Assembly: GCA_965208965.1 (NCBI GenBank)
Contig: OZ242384.1
Coordinates: 3,410,001 to 3,474,000 of the forward strand
DNA from: Bin5 sp965208965
GTDB lineage: Bacteria > Chloroflexota > Anaerolineae > Caldilineales > Caldilineaceae
DNA: 64,000 bases
Direction of reading: 5' to 3'
Each line of letters starts with the position of its first letter. Within the stretch, counting starts at the first letter, position 1. Positions 25,785 to 36,836 of this stretch are shown here, in pieces. Below the pieces are notes generated by a model, which was given only the letters and a program-made list of their open reading frames with translations, was not told the DNA's origin and made no database searches. The position numbers and the translations under genes are program-made.

Positions 25785-28700
25785 TTACTCCTCGAAGTCT
25801 TCGGGATACAGCGATACCAGGATATACCGGTCCAGCGGCAGGTAGTCTATTGCCGCTGCCTGAACGTCCTCAGCAGTAACCGCCTCGGTACGGGTCTCTA
25901 CCACTTCCAGGTCGACAAAGTTTGTCAGGTCGACGTCATCTTCCGAAGCCCAATATTCCAGGACACGCATCCAGTAGCTGTTCTGTTCCAGCTGTTCCTC
26001 GCGCTGGTGAATGATCTGCGCCCTGGCCTTTTCCAGCAAATCTTCTCGGGGGCCTTCCGCTTGCACATCTGCAATCAGCCCAAAGAGAGCATCCACCAAC
26101 TCCTCAACTCGGGCCGGGTCACTGCCAAAGGTGAGGGAGACTCGGTACAGACTGTCCGGATCCGGCTCCATTGAAGCCGAGGCGCTGAAGGCATATACGC
26201 CGCCCAATTCCTCCCGCAGCTCTTCACGCATGAGGATATCCAGAATCATTTCCAGCATGCGCAGATTGAGTCGTTTCTCCAGCGAATCTTCGCTGGGACC
26301 CGTGAACAGTATGGTCGTCAGGCTCTGCTCATCCTGCCCTCGATATACAGGGACCTCAACCACGCCCGTGGGCGGATCAGGAGCTACGTCCAACCAGGTT
26401 TCGGCCCGGTCCAGAGAAGGCAGATTGCCCAGATATCTCTGCGACCAGTCAATCATCTGCACAAGATCGAAGTTGCCGACGAATATAAACGTAAAGTCGC
26501 TGAAGTCGGCGAAACGCTCCTGGTAGATGGCAAAGGCCCGCTCCAGGTCGAGCGAACTGATTACCTCCAGCGAGGGGACCTTGCGCCGGATCGAATCGCC
26601 GTAGCGAGCTTCGATGTAGGCGTCAGTCCATGCGCTGCGCGGATCCAGTTCGCGGTTGCGCAGCGACTCGGTGTACTGGTCCTTGAGCGTAGCGAAAGCG
26701 TCGTCGTCCGCTTTGGGCTGGGTGCCGTACAGGTAGACCAGCTGAAACAGAGTCTCGATGAATTCCTGGCCGGACTGGCCGTGGAACCCTTCTTCCAGCT
26801 CTCCGATAAACGGGGAGACCGACACCGACTTGTCGGCCAGAAGCCGCTGCAGCGCCGCGTAACTCACGTCGCCGACCGCGCTCTGGCTGACTATGCTGTC
26901 GATGAAGTCGGCTTCCGGATAGTCCTCATCGTTGACCAGTGAGGATCCCCCGGGGCTGGTTGCGCTGAAGAGTATCTCCTCCTCCTTGAAAGCGGTCGGT
27001 TTGAGCACGACTCTCGCGCCGTTTGCCAGCGTCAGGTCGGTAATGTTGAAGGTCTCATCCGTCTGGCGGGATATGATCTCCACCGGTTCCGGGATTTCGG
27101 TCAGCAGGGCCGTAACCGCCTCGATGTCCTGGTATGGGTCCACCTGCTTCGTCTGTAGGTCCGAAATCATCGCGGCAAGCTCATCCTCATTGGGCAAGCT
27201 GTCCGCGTCCCGCTCCGGCCCGACCACAAACACTGAGCGGTTACTTCCTCCCACATAGAGTTCCGCCCTCTGATTGACGTCGTCGCGGCTGATCCCTTGC
27301 AGCAAACGGTCCACCAGTTTGAACTCCACTTCAATGCCGGGAACAGCCTCATTCTCCAGGTAGTTGCGGCTGTATTCGCTGGCAAGCGAGTGGTTGCGTT
27401 GGTTCTCCCGATCGTTGAAGAGCCGTTCGTAGGTGTTCAGAATCTCCGACTTGGCTCGCTCTACTTCCGCGGCCGTAAAGCCGTAGCGGCGCACGCGCTC
27501 AACCTCTGTGAGGGCAGCGTCCAGGCTGGAAAGGGCTTCACCCTGGCGCACCTGCACACCGACCACCTGATAGTTATTGCCGCGTACCAATTGCCCCTCG
27601 CTCACGAAAGCGCCCAGAAACGGTGAGTCCGCTTCCCTGGTGAGGTCGTCGAGCCGGAAATTCAGCATCTTGTAAAACAGATTGCCGATCAGCCGGTCCC
27701 GAAAGACACTGGCCGAGTTCAGATCCGGCGCGGCCTGCCGGTAGATGATCTGGGCAATCGTCACGGGGAACTCAGGATCAGTGAGGATCAGATAGCCGGT
27801 GTCTTCATAGTCGGGAAGCGAATAAGAAACCCTGGGCCGGACCGTCTCAGGTGCAGTCAGTGGTCCGAAATGCTCATCGATTTTCGCTTCGATGTCGTCA
27901 ACATCGATGTCTCCCACGACAATTACTGCCATCAGATCGGGCCTGTACCAGTCGCGGTAAAAGCTGCGTAACGTCTCCCCCGGCGTGTTTTGGACGATGT
28001 CCATGTCACCGATCGGCATCCGGTCCGTATAGCGAGACTCGCCCAGTATCAGCGGGAACAGTTGCTTGTTCAACCTGCCGCTTGCATTCTGGTCTCGTAA
28101 GCGTTCCTCCTCCAGAATGACGCCGCGTTCGCTCTCCACTTCTTCATCTGAAATCGCCGCGCGGCTGGCCCAATCCTCCGCAACCTGGAACGTCGTGCCG
28201 ATTATCTCCTCGTCATCGGTAGGGAATTCCAGGAAGTAGACCGTTTCGTCGAACGACGTATACGCGTTCACGTCCGGTCCGAACGACATGCCAACGGTTT
28301 CGAAATAGTCGATCAGCGCCTGTTTGGGAAAGCGCTCAGTGCCGTTAAACATCATGTGCTCGACAAAGTGGGCCAATCCCAGCTGGTCTTCGTCCTCCTG
28401 AACGGAGCCCGCATTGATCACCAACATCAGAGTAGCGCGGTTCGCAGGCTCGGTATTGTGTCGAATGTAGTATGTGAGGCCGTTTTCCAGTTGCGCCTTG
28501 CGTATGCTCGGATCCAGGGCAATAGGCGCGCTCATGTCCAATGTTTCGCTGTCAACATCCAGGTAGACCTGCGCCTGTTCGGTCTCCTCCGCAGGCGCCC
28601 CCGTCTGCTCAGCGCTCGAGTCCATTGTCTCGGCCGAACTTTGCGAGGTAGGTACCATCCCTTCGCAAGCACTGGTGAGCAGTGCAATCAATAACAGTAG

Positions 28701-28802
28701 TCCGACCAGCAGCTTTGCGTCTCTCTTTTTTTGCCCGGTCTCCACTATGGCTTCCTTACCTCGAGTGGATGTGCCAAGCTGAAGTTTTGGCGCTCTCGTC
28801 AT
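25785..28802 (-). CDS. M16 family zinc peptidase, lipoprotein
   Basis: 1005 residues, pitrilysin-like with two M16 halves. The N-terminus has a basic stretch, a hydrophobic segment (KLLVGLLLLIALLTSAC) and a lipobox LTSAC, so it is a predicted lipoprotein facing outward. The zinc site is HFVEH (inverted HxxEH; His145, Glu148, His149) with the third ligand region ESERGVILEEE. Peptidases of this family cut small peptides in an enclosed chamber. The start ATG 28802 has AAGGAG seven bases upstream; the frame is open 77 codons further but those residues look non-coding. Runs alone between a terminator and a divergent intergenic region. Confidence 0.93.
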   Translation of the reverse strand: MTRAPKLQLGTSTRGKEAIVETGQKKRDAKLLVGLLLLIALLTSACEGMVPTSQSSAETMDSSAEQTGAPAEETEQAQVYLDVDSETLDMSAPIALDPSIRKAQLENGLTYYIRHNTEPANRATLMLVINAGSVQEDEDQLGLAHFVEHMMFNGTERFPKQALIDYFETVGMSFGPDVNAYTSFDETVYFLEFPTDDEEIIGTTFQVAEDWASRAAISDEEVESERGVILEEERLRDQNASGRLNKQLFPLILGESRYTDRMPIGDMDIVQNTPGETLRSFYRDWYRPDLMAVIVVGDIDVDDIEAKIDEHFGPLTAPETVRPRVSYSLPDYEDTGYLILTDPEFPVTIAQIIYRQAAPDLNSASVFRDRLIGNLFYKMLNFRLDDLTREADSPFLGAFVSEGQLVRGNNYQVVGVQVRQGEALSSLDAALTEVERVRRYGFTAAEVERAKSEILNTYERLFNDRENQRNHSLASEYSRNYLENEAVPGIEVEFKLVDRLLQGISRDDVNQRAELYVGGSNRSVFVVGPERDADSLPNEDELAAMISDLQTKQVDPYQDIEAVTALLTEIPEPVEIISRQTDETFNITDLTLANGARVVLKPTAFKEEEILFSATSPGGSSLVNDEDYPEADFIDSIVSQSAVGDVSYAALQRLLADKSVSVSPFIGELEEGFHGQSGQEFIETLFQLVYLYGTQPKADDDAFATLKDQYTESLRNRELDPRSAWTDAYIEARYGDSIRRKVPSLEVISSLDLERAFAIYQERFADFSDFTFIFVGNFDLVQMIDWSQRYLGNLPSLDRAETWLDVAPDPPTGVVEVPVYRGQDEQSLTTILFTGPSEDSLEKRLNLRMLEMILDILMREELREELGGVYAFSASASMEPDPDSLYRVSLTFGSDPARVEELVDALFGLIADVQAEGPREDLLEKARAQIIHQREEQLEQNSYWMRVLEYWASEDDVDLTNFVDLEVVETRTEAVTAEDVQAAAIDYLPLDRYILVSLYPEDFEE

Positions 28803-29192
28803 TGCTGACTCCTTGAATCTTTTTCGCTTGAGTGAAATTCGGGCCGCTCCTGACAGTTTAGTACGTAAAGATGGGATTCCTGTTGCCTTTTGCTGAAGAT
28901 TTCGCAACAAGAAAGAAGAATTCCGGTGGAAATCCAGCAAATCATCCGAATGCGCAAGGAAATGACGCACCAAGAGAGTATAAGTGATCCCCCGAACAGG
29001 CCCAAAAGAGTGGAGTTCACAGGTACATCCCAAAACTGTGGCGCACCTTCGTATACCTCAAGCTAAGACTTAGCCGCGGCCAGCCCGCGATCCGATCTCC
29101 TGCAGAGGCGCCGGCAGTTCCCGTTCCTCGCTCCCCACGCCTCTCCTCTGTTTCCGCCCCAAATCTGGGATGCACGCCCCACAATTACCAGC

Positions 29193-29222
29193 TTGACAGA
29201 TCAAGCGTCGCTGCCCTACAAT
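29193..29222 (+). promoter_or_regulatory. Near-consensus sigma70 promoter for the sulfite reductase operon
   Basis: TTGACA (29193-29198, perfect), 18-base spacer, TACAAT (29217-29222, 5 of 6). Predicted start near 29229, giving a leader of about 185 bases that includes a small ORF. Confidence 0.8.
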
Positions 29223-29251
29223 TGTCGACAAGTGCGAACCAATAGGAGAAC

Positions 29252-29350
29252 ATGTCGAAAGAGACCGAGAGGCTCTACCGTTCTGGTCCGGCGGCCCACC
29301 TGCTATTCAGTACTATGGGCCAAAGGGAAGCGGAAACGAGCTTGAGTTGA
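29252..29350 (+). CDS. Candidate leader peptide ORF (32 codons)
   Basis: ATG 29252 preceded by TAGGAG at short spacing, about 23 bases after the predicted transcription start; encodes MSKETERLYRSGPAAHLLFS followed by TMGQREAETSLS and TGA at 29348. It contains no Cys and so does not look like a cysteine-attenuation leader. The stop lies 64 bases before the reductase start. It could be a regulatory uORF, a true small protein, or chance. Confidence 0.4.
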   Translation: MSKETERLYRSGPAAHLLFSTMGQREAETSLS

Positions 29351-29414
29351 GGTTTCCGGCTTCATACCCACTGACCTACTGGCGACGAAACTGACAACAG
29401 GCAAGGAGACAACT

Positions 29415-31673
<2,259 letters not shown>

Positions 31674-31682
31674 TAACGGCCT

Positions 31683-31716
31683 GCCGGCTGTGTTTGTATG
31701 GTCAAGCACAGCCGGC
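31683..31716 (+). other. 10-bp perfect hairpin between reductase and next gene
   Basis: GCCGGCTGTG (31683-31692) and CACAGCCGGC (31707-31716), 14-base loop, directly after the reductase stop, without a T-run. May mark mRNA processing or partial termination inside the operon. Confidence 0.7.
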
Positions 31717-31747
31717 GAGCCGCCTTTCATCCCCGCTGGAGCAAACG

Positions 31748-32353
31748 ATGATTGCACCCCATCGCCTGAGCATAAAACTGTTTTTTGACGACTTTTCCGT
31801 TGATGTCGAATCCTTTATCCCAGTTTTCCATCGCTGGATTCGGGAAGATGTTGTGCCCAACGAGTTGCTGCTCGACGTGGCCGACTACAAGCATATCATG
31901 GACGGTCCGGCGATTCTTCTCGTCGGCCACGAAGCCGACTACGTTATCGACTTGACCGACGGCAAGCCGGGTCTGCTCTACGTACGCAAACGTGACGCCG
32001 GCTCCGACCTGGCAGATGCCCTGGGCACGACTCTGTCGCAGGCATTGAACGGGGCAAGACTGGCAGAAAACGACGTGGAGCTGAAAGGAAAACTGAAGTT
32101 GCGCACCGACGGGGCTACGATCGTCCTGTTGGACCGGCTCAACTACCCCAACGCCGCCAATGGAGACGGCGCCGATTCCACCGCCAGTGCTGCTCAGGCC
32201 CAGCTCTCGGACAACCTGGCCGCCGTCTTCGGGGACGACGCCACCGTTACCCGCGTCGCAAACGACGCCCGTGAGCCTCTGACATTCAACTTGCACGCGC
32301 CTTCCGCTCCCGATGTTGACACGCTTCTCAGCCAATTAGGCAGCGGGGACTGA
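31748..32353 (+). CDS. Conserved-looking hypothetical protein in the sulfite reductase operon
   Basis: 201 residues from ATG 31748 (GGAG upstream). No recognised domain. The N-terminal half has mixed alpha-beta character (LSIKLFFDDFSVDVESFIPV, FHRWIRED) with ILLVGHEADYVIDL; the C-terminal third is Ala/Asp-rich. No signal peptide, membrane segment or metal motif. It sits between the siroheme reductase and a TrpD2-like gene with short gaps, so a role with them is likely but unknown. Confidence 0.7.
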   Translation: MIAPHRLSIKLFFDDFSVDVESFIPVFHRWIREDVVPNELLLDVADYKHIMDGPAILLVGHEADYVIDLTDGKPGLLYVRKRDAGSDLADALGTTLSQALNGARLAENDVELKGKLKLRTDGATIVLLDRLNYPNAANGDGADSTASAAQAQLSDNLAAVFGDDATVTRVANDAREPLTFNLHAPSAPDVDTLLSQLGSGD

Positions 32354-32402
32354 ACGACTGACCTCTTCCCGTCCTCCCTGTATCTGCTAAGGACCGACCT
32401 AC

Positions 32403-33476
32403 ATGCTGGCCGCGACCCCGGAAGTCCGCTCAATCTATGAAACGGACAGGGACCCGGCTCCTTTTGTCCCTTACATTCAAGCGGTCGGGCGCGGCGAGAA
32501 GCTGAAGCGCGATCTTACCTTCGAGGAGTCAGTAGAAGCCCTGCGCCAGATCGTCGAACAGACCTGCTCCCCAGCGCAGGCCGGCGCCTTTCTGATTACG
32601 CAACGCGTCAAAGGAGAGGCTGTCGACGAGGTTCGGGGCTTTACTGCGCTTTTGCGGGCAGAAACAACTACGCAGATTCGTCCCCGAGTCGAGGGGCTGC
32701 TCGATCTGGCTGTGCCTTACGACGGCAAGGTGAAGAGCGCGCAGCTGGCCCCGGCCATAGCCGCTGTTCTCTCCGAAGCCGGAATGCCGGTTGTCCTGCA
32801 TGGCGATGAAGGCGTTCCCACTAAAGAGGGCATCGGGCCGGGGCCCGTTCTGAGGGAAATGGGCGTTGCCGACGACCTGGAGCCGGAAGCCGTCCAGGCA
32901 ATGATAGAAGCGGTCGGCATCGGCTACCTGTCTGCAGAGAGATTCGCGCCGCAATGGCATGACCTGCTGCCCCTGCGGCGCCAGTTTGGCCTTCGAACTG
33001 TCCTCAACAGTGTCGAGAAACTCCTCAATCCGGCCAACGCCCCATTTCAGGTCAGCGGATTCTTCCACGGAAACTACATTGAGCGCCTGCGAGCAGTGCA
33101 GACGGGCGCTGTACGAAGCTTTATCGTTCAGGGCGAGGAAGGCTCAGTCGAAATGGCCGTAGGCCGCAAGTCCCACGTTTTTGCCGAAGACGCGGCCAAC
33201 GATCTTATCCTCGATCCCGAAGCCCTCGGTCATAAAGAACGCGTACGCGTACCCGGACCACCAGACGCCGCAGGCCATGCCGAACTTAATTCAAAGGCAC
33301 TCGCTTCAGAAAAATGCGACGCGACCGAGCAGGTCTGCCTGACTGCAGGTGTCATTCTCCATCTCTTTGATCTGGCCGGGAGTGTTCCCGATGGGTTAAG
33401 TCGCGCCAGGCGCATCATTGAAAGCGGCGCCGCGCGTGCTCGTATGGAACGAGCCGCGGCGAAGCATTTGGTATGA
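32403..33476 (+). CDS. TrpD2/YbiB-like glycosyl transferase family 3 protein
   Basis: 357 residues with the anthranilate phosphoribosyltransferase fold: an N-terminal helical part (LTFEESVEALRQIVEQ, SPAQAGAFLITQRVKGE) and a C-terminal alpha-beta part. The PRPP-binding GTGGD of true TrpD is missing; instead PVVLHGDEGVPTK appears, typical of the TrpD2/YbiB branch, which lacks transferase activity in studied members and can bind nucleic acid. Its repeated pairing with siroheme reductases is not explained. ATG 32403 has AAGGA upstream. Confidence 0.8.
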   Translation: MLAATPEVRSIYETDRDPAPFVPYIQAVGRGEKLKRDLTFEESVEALRQIVEQTCSPAQAGAFLITQRVKGEAVDEVRGFTALLRAETTTQIRPRVEGLLDLAVPYDGKVKSAQLAPAIAAVLSEAGMPVVLHGDEGVPTKEGIGPGPVLREMGVADDLEPEAVQAMIEAVGIGYLSAERFAPQWHDLLPLRRQFGLRTVLNSVEKLLNPANAPFQVSGFFHGNYIERLRAVQTGAVRSFIVQGEEGSVEMAVGRKSHVFAEDAANDLILDPEALGHKERVRVPGPPDAAGHAELNSKALASEKCDATEQVCLTAGVILHLFDLAGSVPDGLSRARRIIESGAARARMERAAAKHLV

Positions 33477-33512
33477 GCAACAAACTGGCCCCACACGGAA
33501 GCGTCTCTTAAT

Positions 33513-35165
33513 CTAGTTCACCCCTCTCGCCAACAGTTCTCTTGCCAGCGCAATCGCCTCGTCGGAGGTTGTCACCGCGCCGGCCGCCTGCGCCTCCGAC
33601 AGTTCCCGCACAATGGACCCCAGAACCGGCCCCGGCTTCAACCCCAGGTGCCTCATCAGCGCACGGCCATCCGCCAGCGGCGCGGCCGGATGGTCCGCCG
33701 GCCGCGAAAAGGAAAATGCAAACAGTCCTTCCACGGCCCTGAGAAAACTTCGCCACTCTTCCCCTCGCTCTCGCCCTGTCGCCTGCAGATCCGAGATCGC
33801 TTGCAGCGTCACATCCAGTCCATCGAGACGTTGCTGCGCGCCGCTCGATTGCAGACGATGCTCAATCTGGCGCCCCGACGTCACGCTTCCTGCATCGCGA
33901 AAGAAGCGGTACGCCGCCCGCGGACCGATGCGGGTGGCGTCTCTGGGAAGTGACCTGATCAGGTTGCGAGGCACGCTGTGCATAGAAGCCACACGCTCAG
34001 TCAACAGGACTTCACGCCTGCTGAAGCGAAGTTGTGCAACGCGCCGCCCGGCTATCTCCGCACTCAACCGCTGGTGGCCGTTATGGGACTGTCGTTGGGC
34101 GCCGGCCCCGGTATCCAGGGAAAGCCTTCCGGCCTTTCCCGTATCGTGAAGCAGGGCATGCCAGACCAGCCACCCGGCACGGTCGTGGCCGAACGCGATC
34201 TCCTCACCGAAATGGGCGCGCAGCGGCTCTGCCCATGGTTCCAAAGATCCTCTCAGTATGCCATCCTCCAGCGGCGAACCACCGCGCAGCCAGTCTCGAA
34301 GTTCGGCTGCGTGGCGCGCCGTCAACAGGCTGTGGTCGTATGCATCAAGATGGTGGCGAGATGACTGCGTCACGCCTTGCAGTGCGCTGACCTCAGGCAA
34401 TAGTTGGTCAAGCAGCCCGAGCGCATTCAACTCCCTGATTCCCTCGTCCGGACGCATACAGTTCAGCAGCTTCCACAATTCCTGCCGCAACCGTTCGGCG
34501 CTGACCCTTTCGACCGTCCTTGCCAGGTCAACGATCTGCCTTCGTGTATCATCCTCGATCGTAAAGCCCAGTTGAGCAGCCAGGCGCACCGCGCGCAGCA
34601 GCCTGACAGGATCGTCACGCAGACTCTCGTCCGAAATGCGCCGCAGTGTGTGCGATGTGATATCCGCGATGCCGCCGCATACGTCAATCAGCTGGATTGG
34701 GCTGTCCCCTGAAAGCTCCAGCGCCAGCGCATTGGCGCTGAAGTCACGCGCCAGCAGGTCGGACCGCAGGTCGCCTCGCAATGCCGCGGCGTCACACTCG
34801 ATTCGTCGACCGTCGCTGCCTGTCCCGATAAGCCGGGCGACGTCCCTCGTTTCGTCCAGGGGATAGTAGGCCCAGCCCAGCCTGTCCGCCACGCGTCGCG
34901 CCAGGGGCAATACGGGCCCATTCAGAACAAGATCCAGGTCCGTTGTCGAGGCAGGGGTTCGAGCGCGGGAGGAGGAAGCCTTGGCGCCGCCGTGAGCGTG
35001 CCCAACTATGTGCGCTCGCGTCCAGCCCGGAATCGCAGAGATGCCCAGCAGATGATCCCGCACCGCGCCGCCGACTATGTAAACCGGCTCTCGCTCCGCC
35101 ATGAATGCGTCGACGACCTGCGCGACCGCATCTACTGATGGCTGGTTCGATTCAACTGTGTCCAT
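33513..35165 (-). CDS. tRNA nucleotidyltransferase / poly(A) polymerase family, HD domain
   Basis: 550 residues, class II nucleotidyltransferase. Head domain motif IVGGAVRDHLLG and the catalytic DLDLVL are present, but separated by a 34-residue insert (rich in Gly, Ala, His, Ser) where relatives have about five residues. Neck signatures include DLLARDFSANALAL and RDDPVRLLRAVRLAAQLGF. A C-terminal HD domain follows (HALLHDTGKAGRL). It repairs or adds the CCA end of tRNAs, or adds poly(A). CCA versus A-adding specificity cannot be settled by eye. Confidence 0.9.
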   Translation of the reverse strand: MDTVESNQPSVDAVAQVVDAFMAEREPVYIVGGAVRDHLLGISAIPGWTRAHIVGHAHGGAKASSSRARTPASTTDLDLVLNGPVLPLARRVADRLGWAYYPLDETRDVARLIGTGSDGRRIECDAAALRGDLRSDLLARDFSANALALELSGDSPIQLIDVCGGIADITSHTLRRISDESLRDDPVRLLRAVRLAAQLGFTIEDDTRRQIVDLARTVERVSAERLRQELWKLLNCMRPDEGIRELNALGLLDQLLPEVSALQGVTQSSRHHLDAYDHSLLTARHAAELRDWLRGGSPLEDGILRGSLEPWAEPLRAHFGEEIAFGHDRAGWLVWHALLHDTGKAGRLSLDTGAGAQRQSHNGHQRLSAEIAGRRVAQLRFSRREVLLTERVASMHSVPRNLIRSLPRDATRIGPRAAYRFFRDAGSVTSGRQIEHRLQSSGAQQRLDGLDVTLQAISDLQATGRERGEEWRSFLRAVEGLFAFSFSRPADHPAAPLADGRALMRHLGLKPGPVLGSIVRELSEAQAAGAVTTSDEAIALARELLARGVN

Positions 35166-35226
35166 GGCAGAAAGGGAAAATGTTCAGGTTAAACGACGGC
35201 GGAGTTCCATCGCAGGCAACTTGCCG

Positions 35227-36777
35227 TCAGACCATCGCCTCTATCAGCATCGGTCCCGGCTCTTCGATTCCGCGACCCAGCGCCCGGACGAAAGCATCGG
35301 CGGTCTCGACGCGGACTGCTGGAACTCCCATACCCTCGGAAATCGAGACCCAGTTCAACTCTGGAGAATCAAGGCGCATCATCGCCTGGGCATGTGGTCC
35401 TGGTTCAGCGTCGCCCCCCACATTCAACAGTTCACCCTGCAGAATGCGGTAACTGCGATTGGCGAAGATCACATTCACAACATTCAGCGACTCTCGCGCT
35501 TGTGTCCACAGGGCCTGCAAAGTGTACATGCCGGAGCCGTCGCCCTCCATGGCAAACACCTGCCGGTCCGGGCAGGCCACGGCCGCTCCCGTGGCCGCTG
35601 GCAAGCCCTGGCCGATGGAGCCTCCTGTCACGTGAAGCCAGTCGTGAGGCGGCGCAGTTTCCGTGTGAGGATACGCTTGTCGGCCGCAAGTGACCGATTC
35701 ATCGGCAACGATTGCATTTTCCGGCATCAGTGCGCACAGAGCGGTCCAGGCCGCCTCCGGTGTGAGTTCGCCTGTCGGTAGGGCCGGGCGTTCCAATCGG
35801 GCTGCGGCAGTCGAAGTTGCCGGCGCGCCCAACTCTTCATTCAGCGCATCGAGCGCGGCGGGTACATCTTCGTCCTCGGAAGCAAGCAGATGGATGCCTG
35901 CGTCAGGCGGCGCCAGCCGGCTGGGGCTGTCCGGATAGGCAAAGAATCCCACCGGGTCTTTGGCGCCCGCAAGAACGACATGGCGTGCGCCGGCCAAGAG
36001 AGAGACAGCCTGATCGACGGGATAGGGCAGGCGAGCCAGGACAGGTCGGCCCGCGCCTCTCGAAACCCGCGCCGCGGCGCGATTGCCGACGACCCTGGCG
36101 CTCGCGCCCGCCGCGATCCGGCAGGCAAGTTCGCTGACTCCTGCGTTGCTCATTACCTGGTCGCCCACGAGAATGACTGTCTCTTCTCCTCGCCGCAGCA
36201 AACGGGCGATGGCTGAAATACGCTCCTCGGGTGCGACGGCCCTGGGCGGAGCGCATTGCGGGGGCGCCGGGCCGTCCGCCGCGCCCCAAGCCGTATCCGC
36301 CGGCAGTATCAGTGTCGCCACCTGCCCGGGAGGCGTACAGGCCGCGGCGATGGCCTCGGCCCCGTCTTCGGCAACCGCGCGCGAGTTGGGTGACGTGCGC
36401 ACCCAGCCCGAGACCGGCCGTGCCAGCCCCTCGATGTCCGCTGTAAGAGGCGCGTCATACTTGAGGTGATAAGTCGCGTGGTCCCCCACAATGTTGACGA
36501 TCGGAGAGTGGGCCTTGCGCCCGTTGTGCAAATTGGAGATCCCATTACCCAGTCCTGGGCCCAAGTGCAGCAGCGTCGCCGCCGGCTTGCCGGTCATACG
36601 AGCGTAGCCGTCCGCGCACCCGGTCGCAACGCCTTCAAACAGGCAGAGAACCGAGTGCATCTCCGGCACGGAGTCCAGCGCGTCGACGAAGTGCATCTCC
36701 GACGTGCCGGGATTCATGAAGCAGGTGTCCACACCTCCATCATAAAGAGTGCGAATGAGAGCCTGGGCGCCGTTCAT
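35227..36777 (-). CDS. ThDP-dependent acetolactate synthase-like enzyme (short type)
   Basis: 516 residues with PYR, central and PP domains. The catalytic Glu is in LCLFEGVATGCADGYARM; the ThDP/Mg site is EGDGSGMYTLQALWTQAR (GDG...). Close relatives include acetolactate synthase large-subunit-like and benzoylformate-decarboxylase-like enzymes of unknown substrate. It lacks the usual ilvN partner nearby, so housekeeping ilvB is unlikely. It sits between DUF4129 and tRNA nucleotidyltransferase genes with 60-base gaps. Compare the second ThDP enzyme at 46637-48304. Confidence 0.87.
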   Translation of the reverse strand: MNGAQALIRTLYDGGVDTCFMNPGTSEMHFVDALDSVPEMHSVLCLFEGVATGCADGYARMTGKPAATLLHLGPGLGNGISNLHNGRKAHSPIVNIVGDHATYHLKYDAPLTADIEGLARPVSGWVRTSPNSRAVAEDGAEAIAAACTPPGQVATLILPADTAWGAADGPAPPQCAPPRAVAPEERISAIARLLRRGEETVILVGDQVMSNAGVSELACRIAAGASARVVGNRAAARVSRGAGRPVLARLPYPVDQAVSLLAGARHVVLAGAKDPVGFFAYPDSPSRLAPPDAGIHLLASEDEDVPAALDALNEELGAPATSTAAARLERPALPTGELTPEAAWTALCALMPENAIVADESVTCGRQAYPHTETAPPHDWLHVTGGSIGQGLPAATGAAVACPDRQVFAMEGDGSGMYTLQALWTQARESLNVVNVIFANRSYRILQGELLNVGGDAEPGPHAQAMMRLDSPELNWVSISEGMGVPAVRVETADAFVRALGRGIEEPGPMLIEAMV

Positions 36778-36836
36778 AGGGAGTACTCCGGATTAGGAGA
36801 ATTAGGGAATGTGCAAGCGAGCCGCTGCAAGCTACG

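Larger units (their letters stand above)
28803..29414. other. Intergenic region (612 bp) with promoter and leader ORF
   Basis: The part next to the peptidase (28803-29180) holds no supported gene. The part next to the sulfite reductase contains a near-consensus promoter (29193-29222) and a 32-codon ORF with a ribosome site (29252-29350), both listed separately. Confidence 0.6.
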
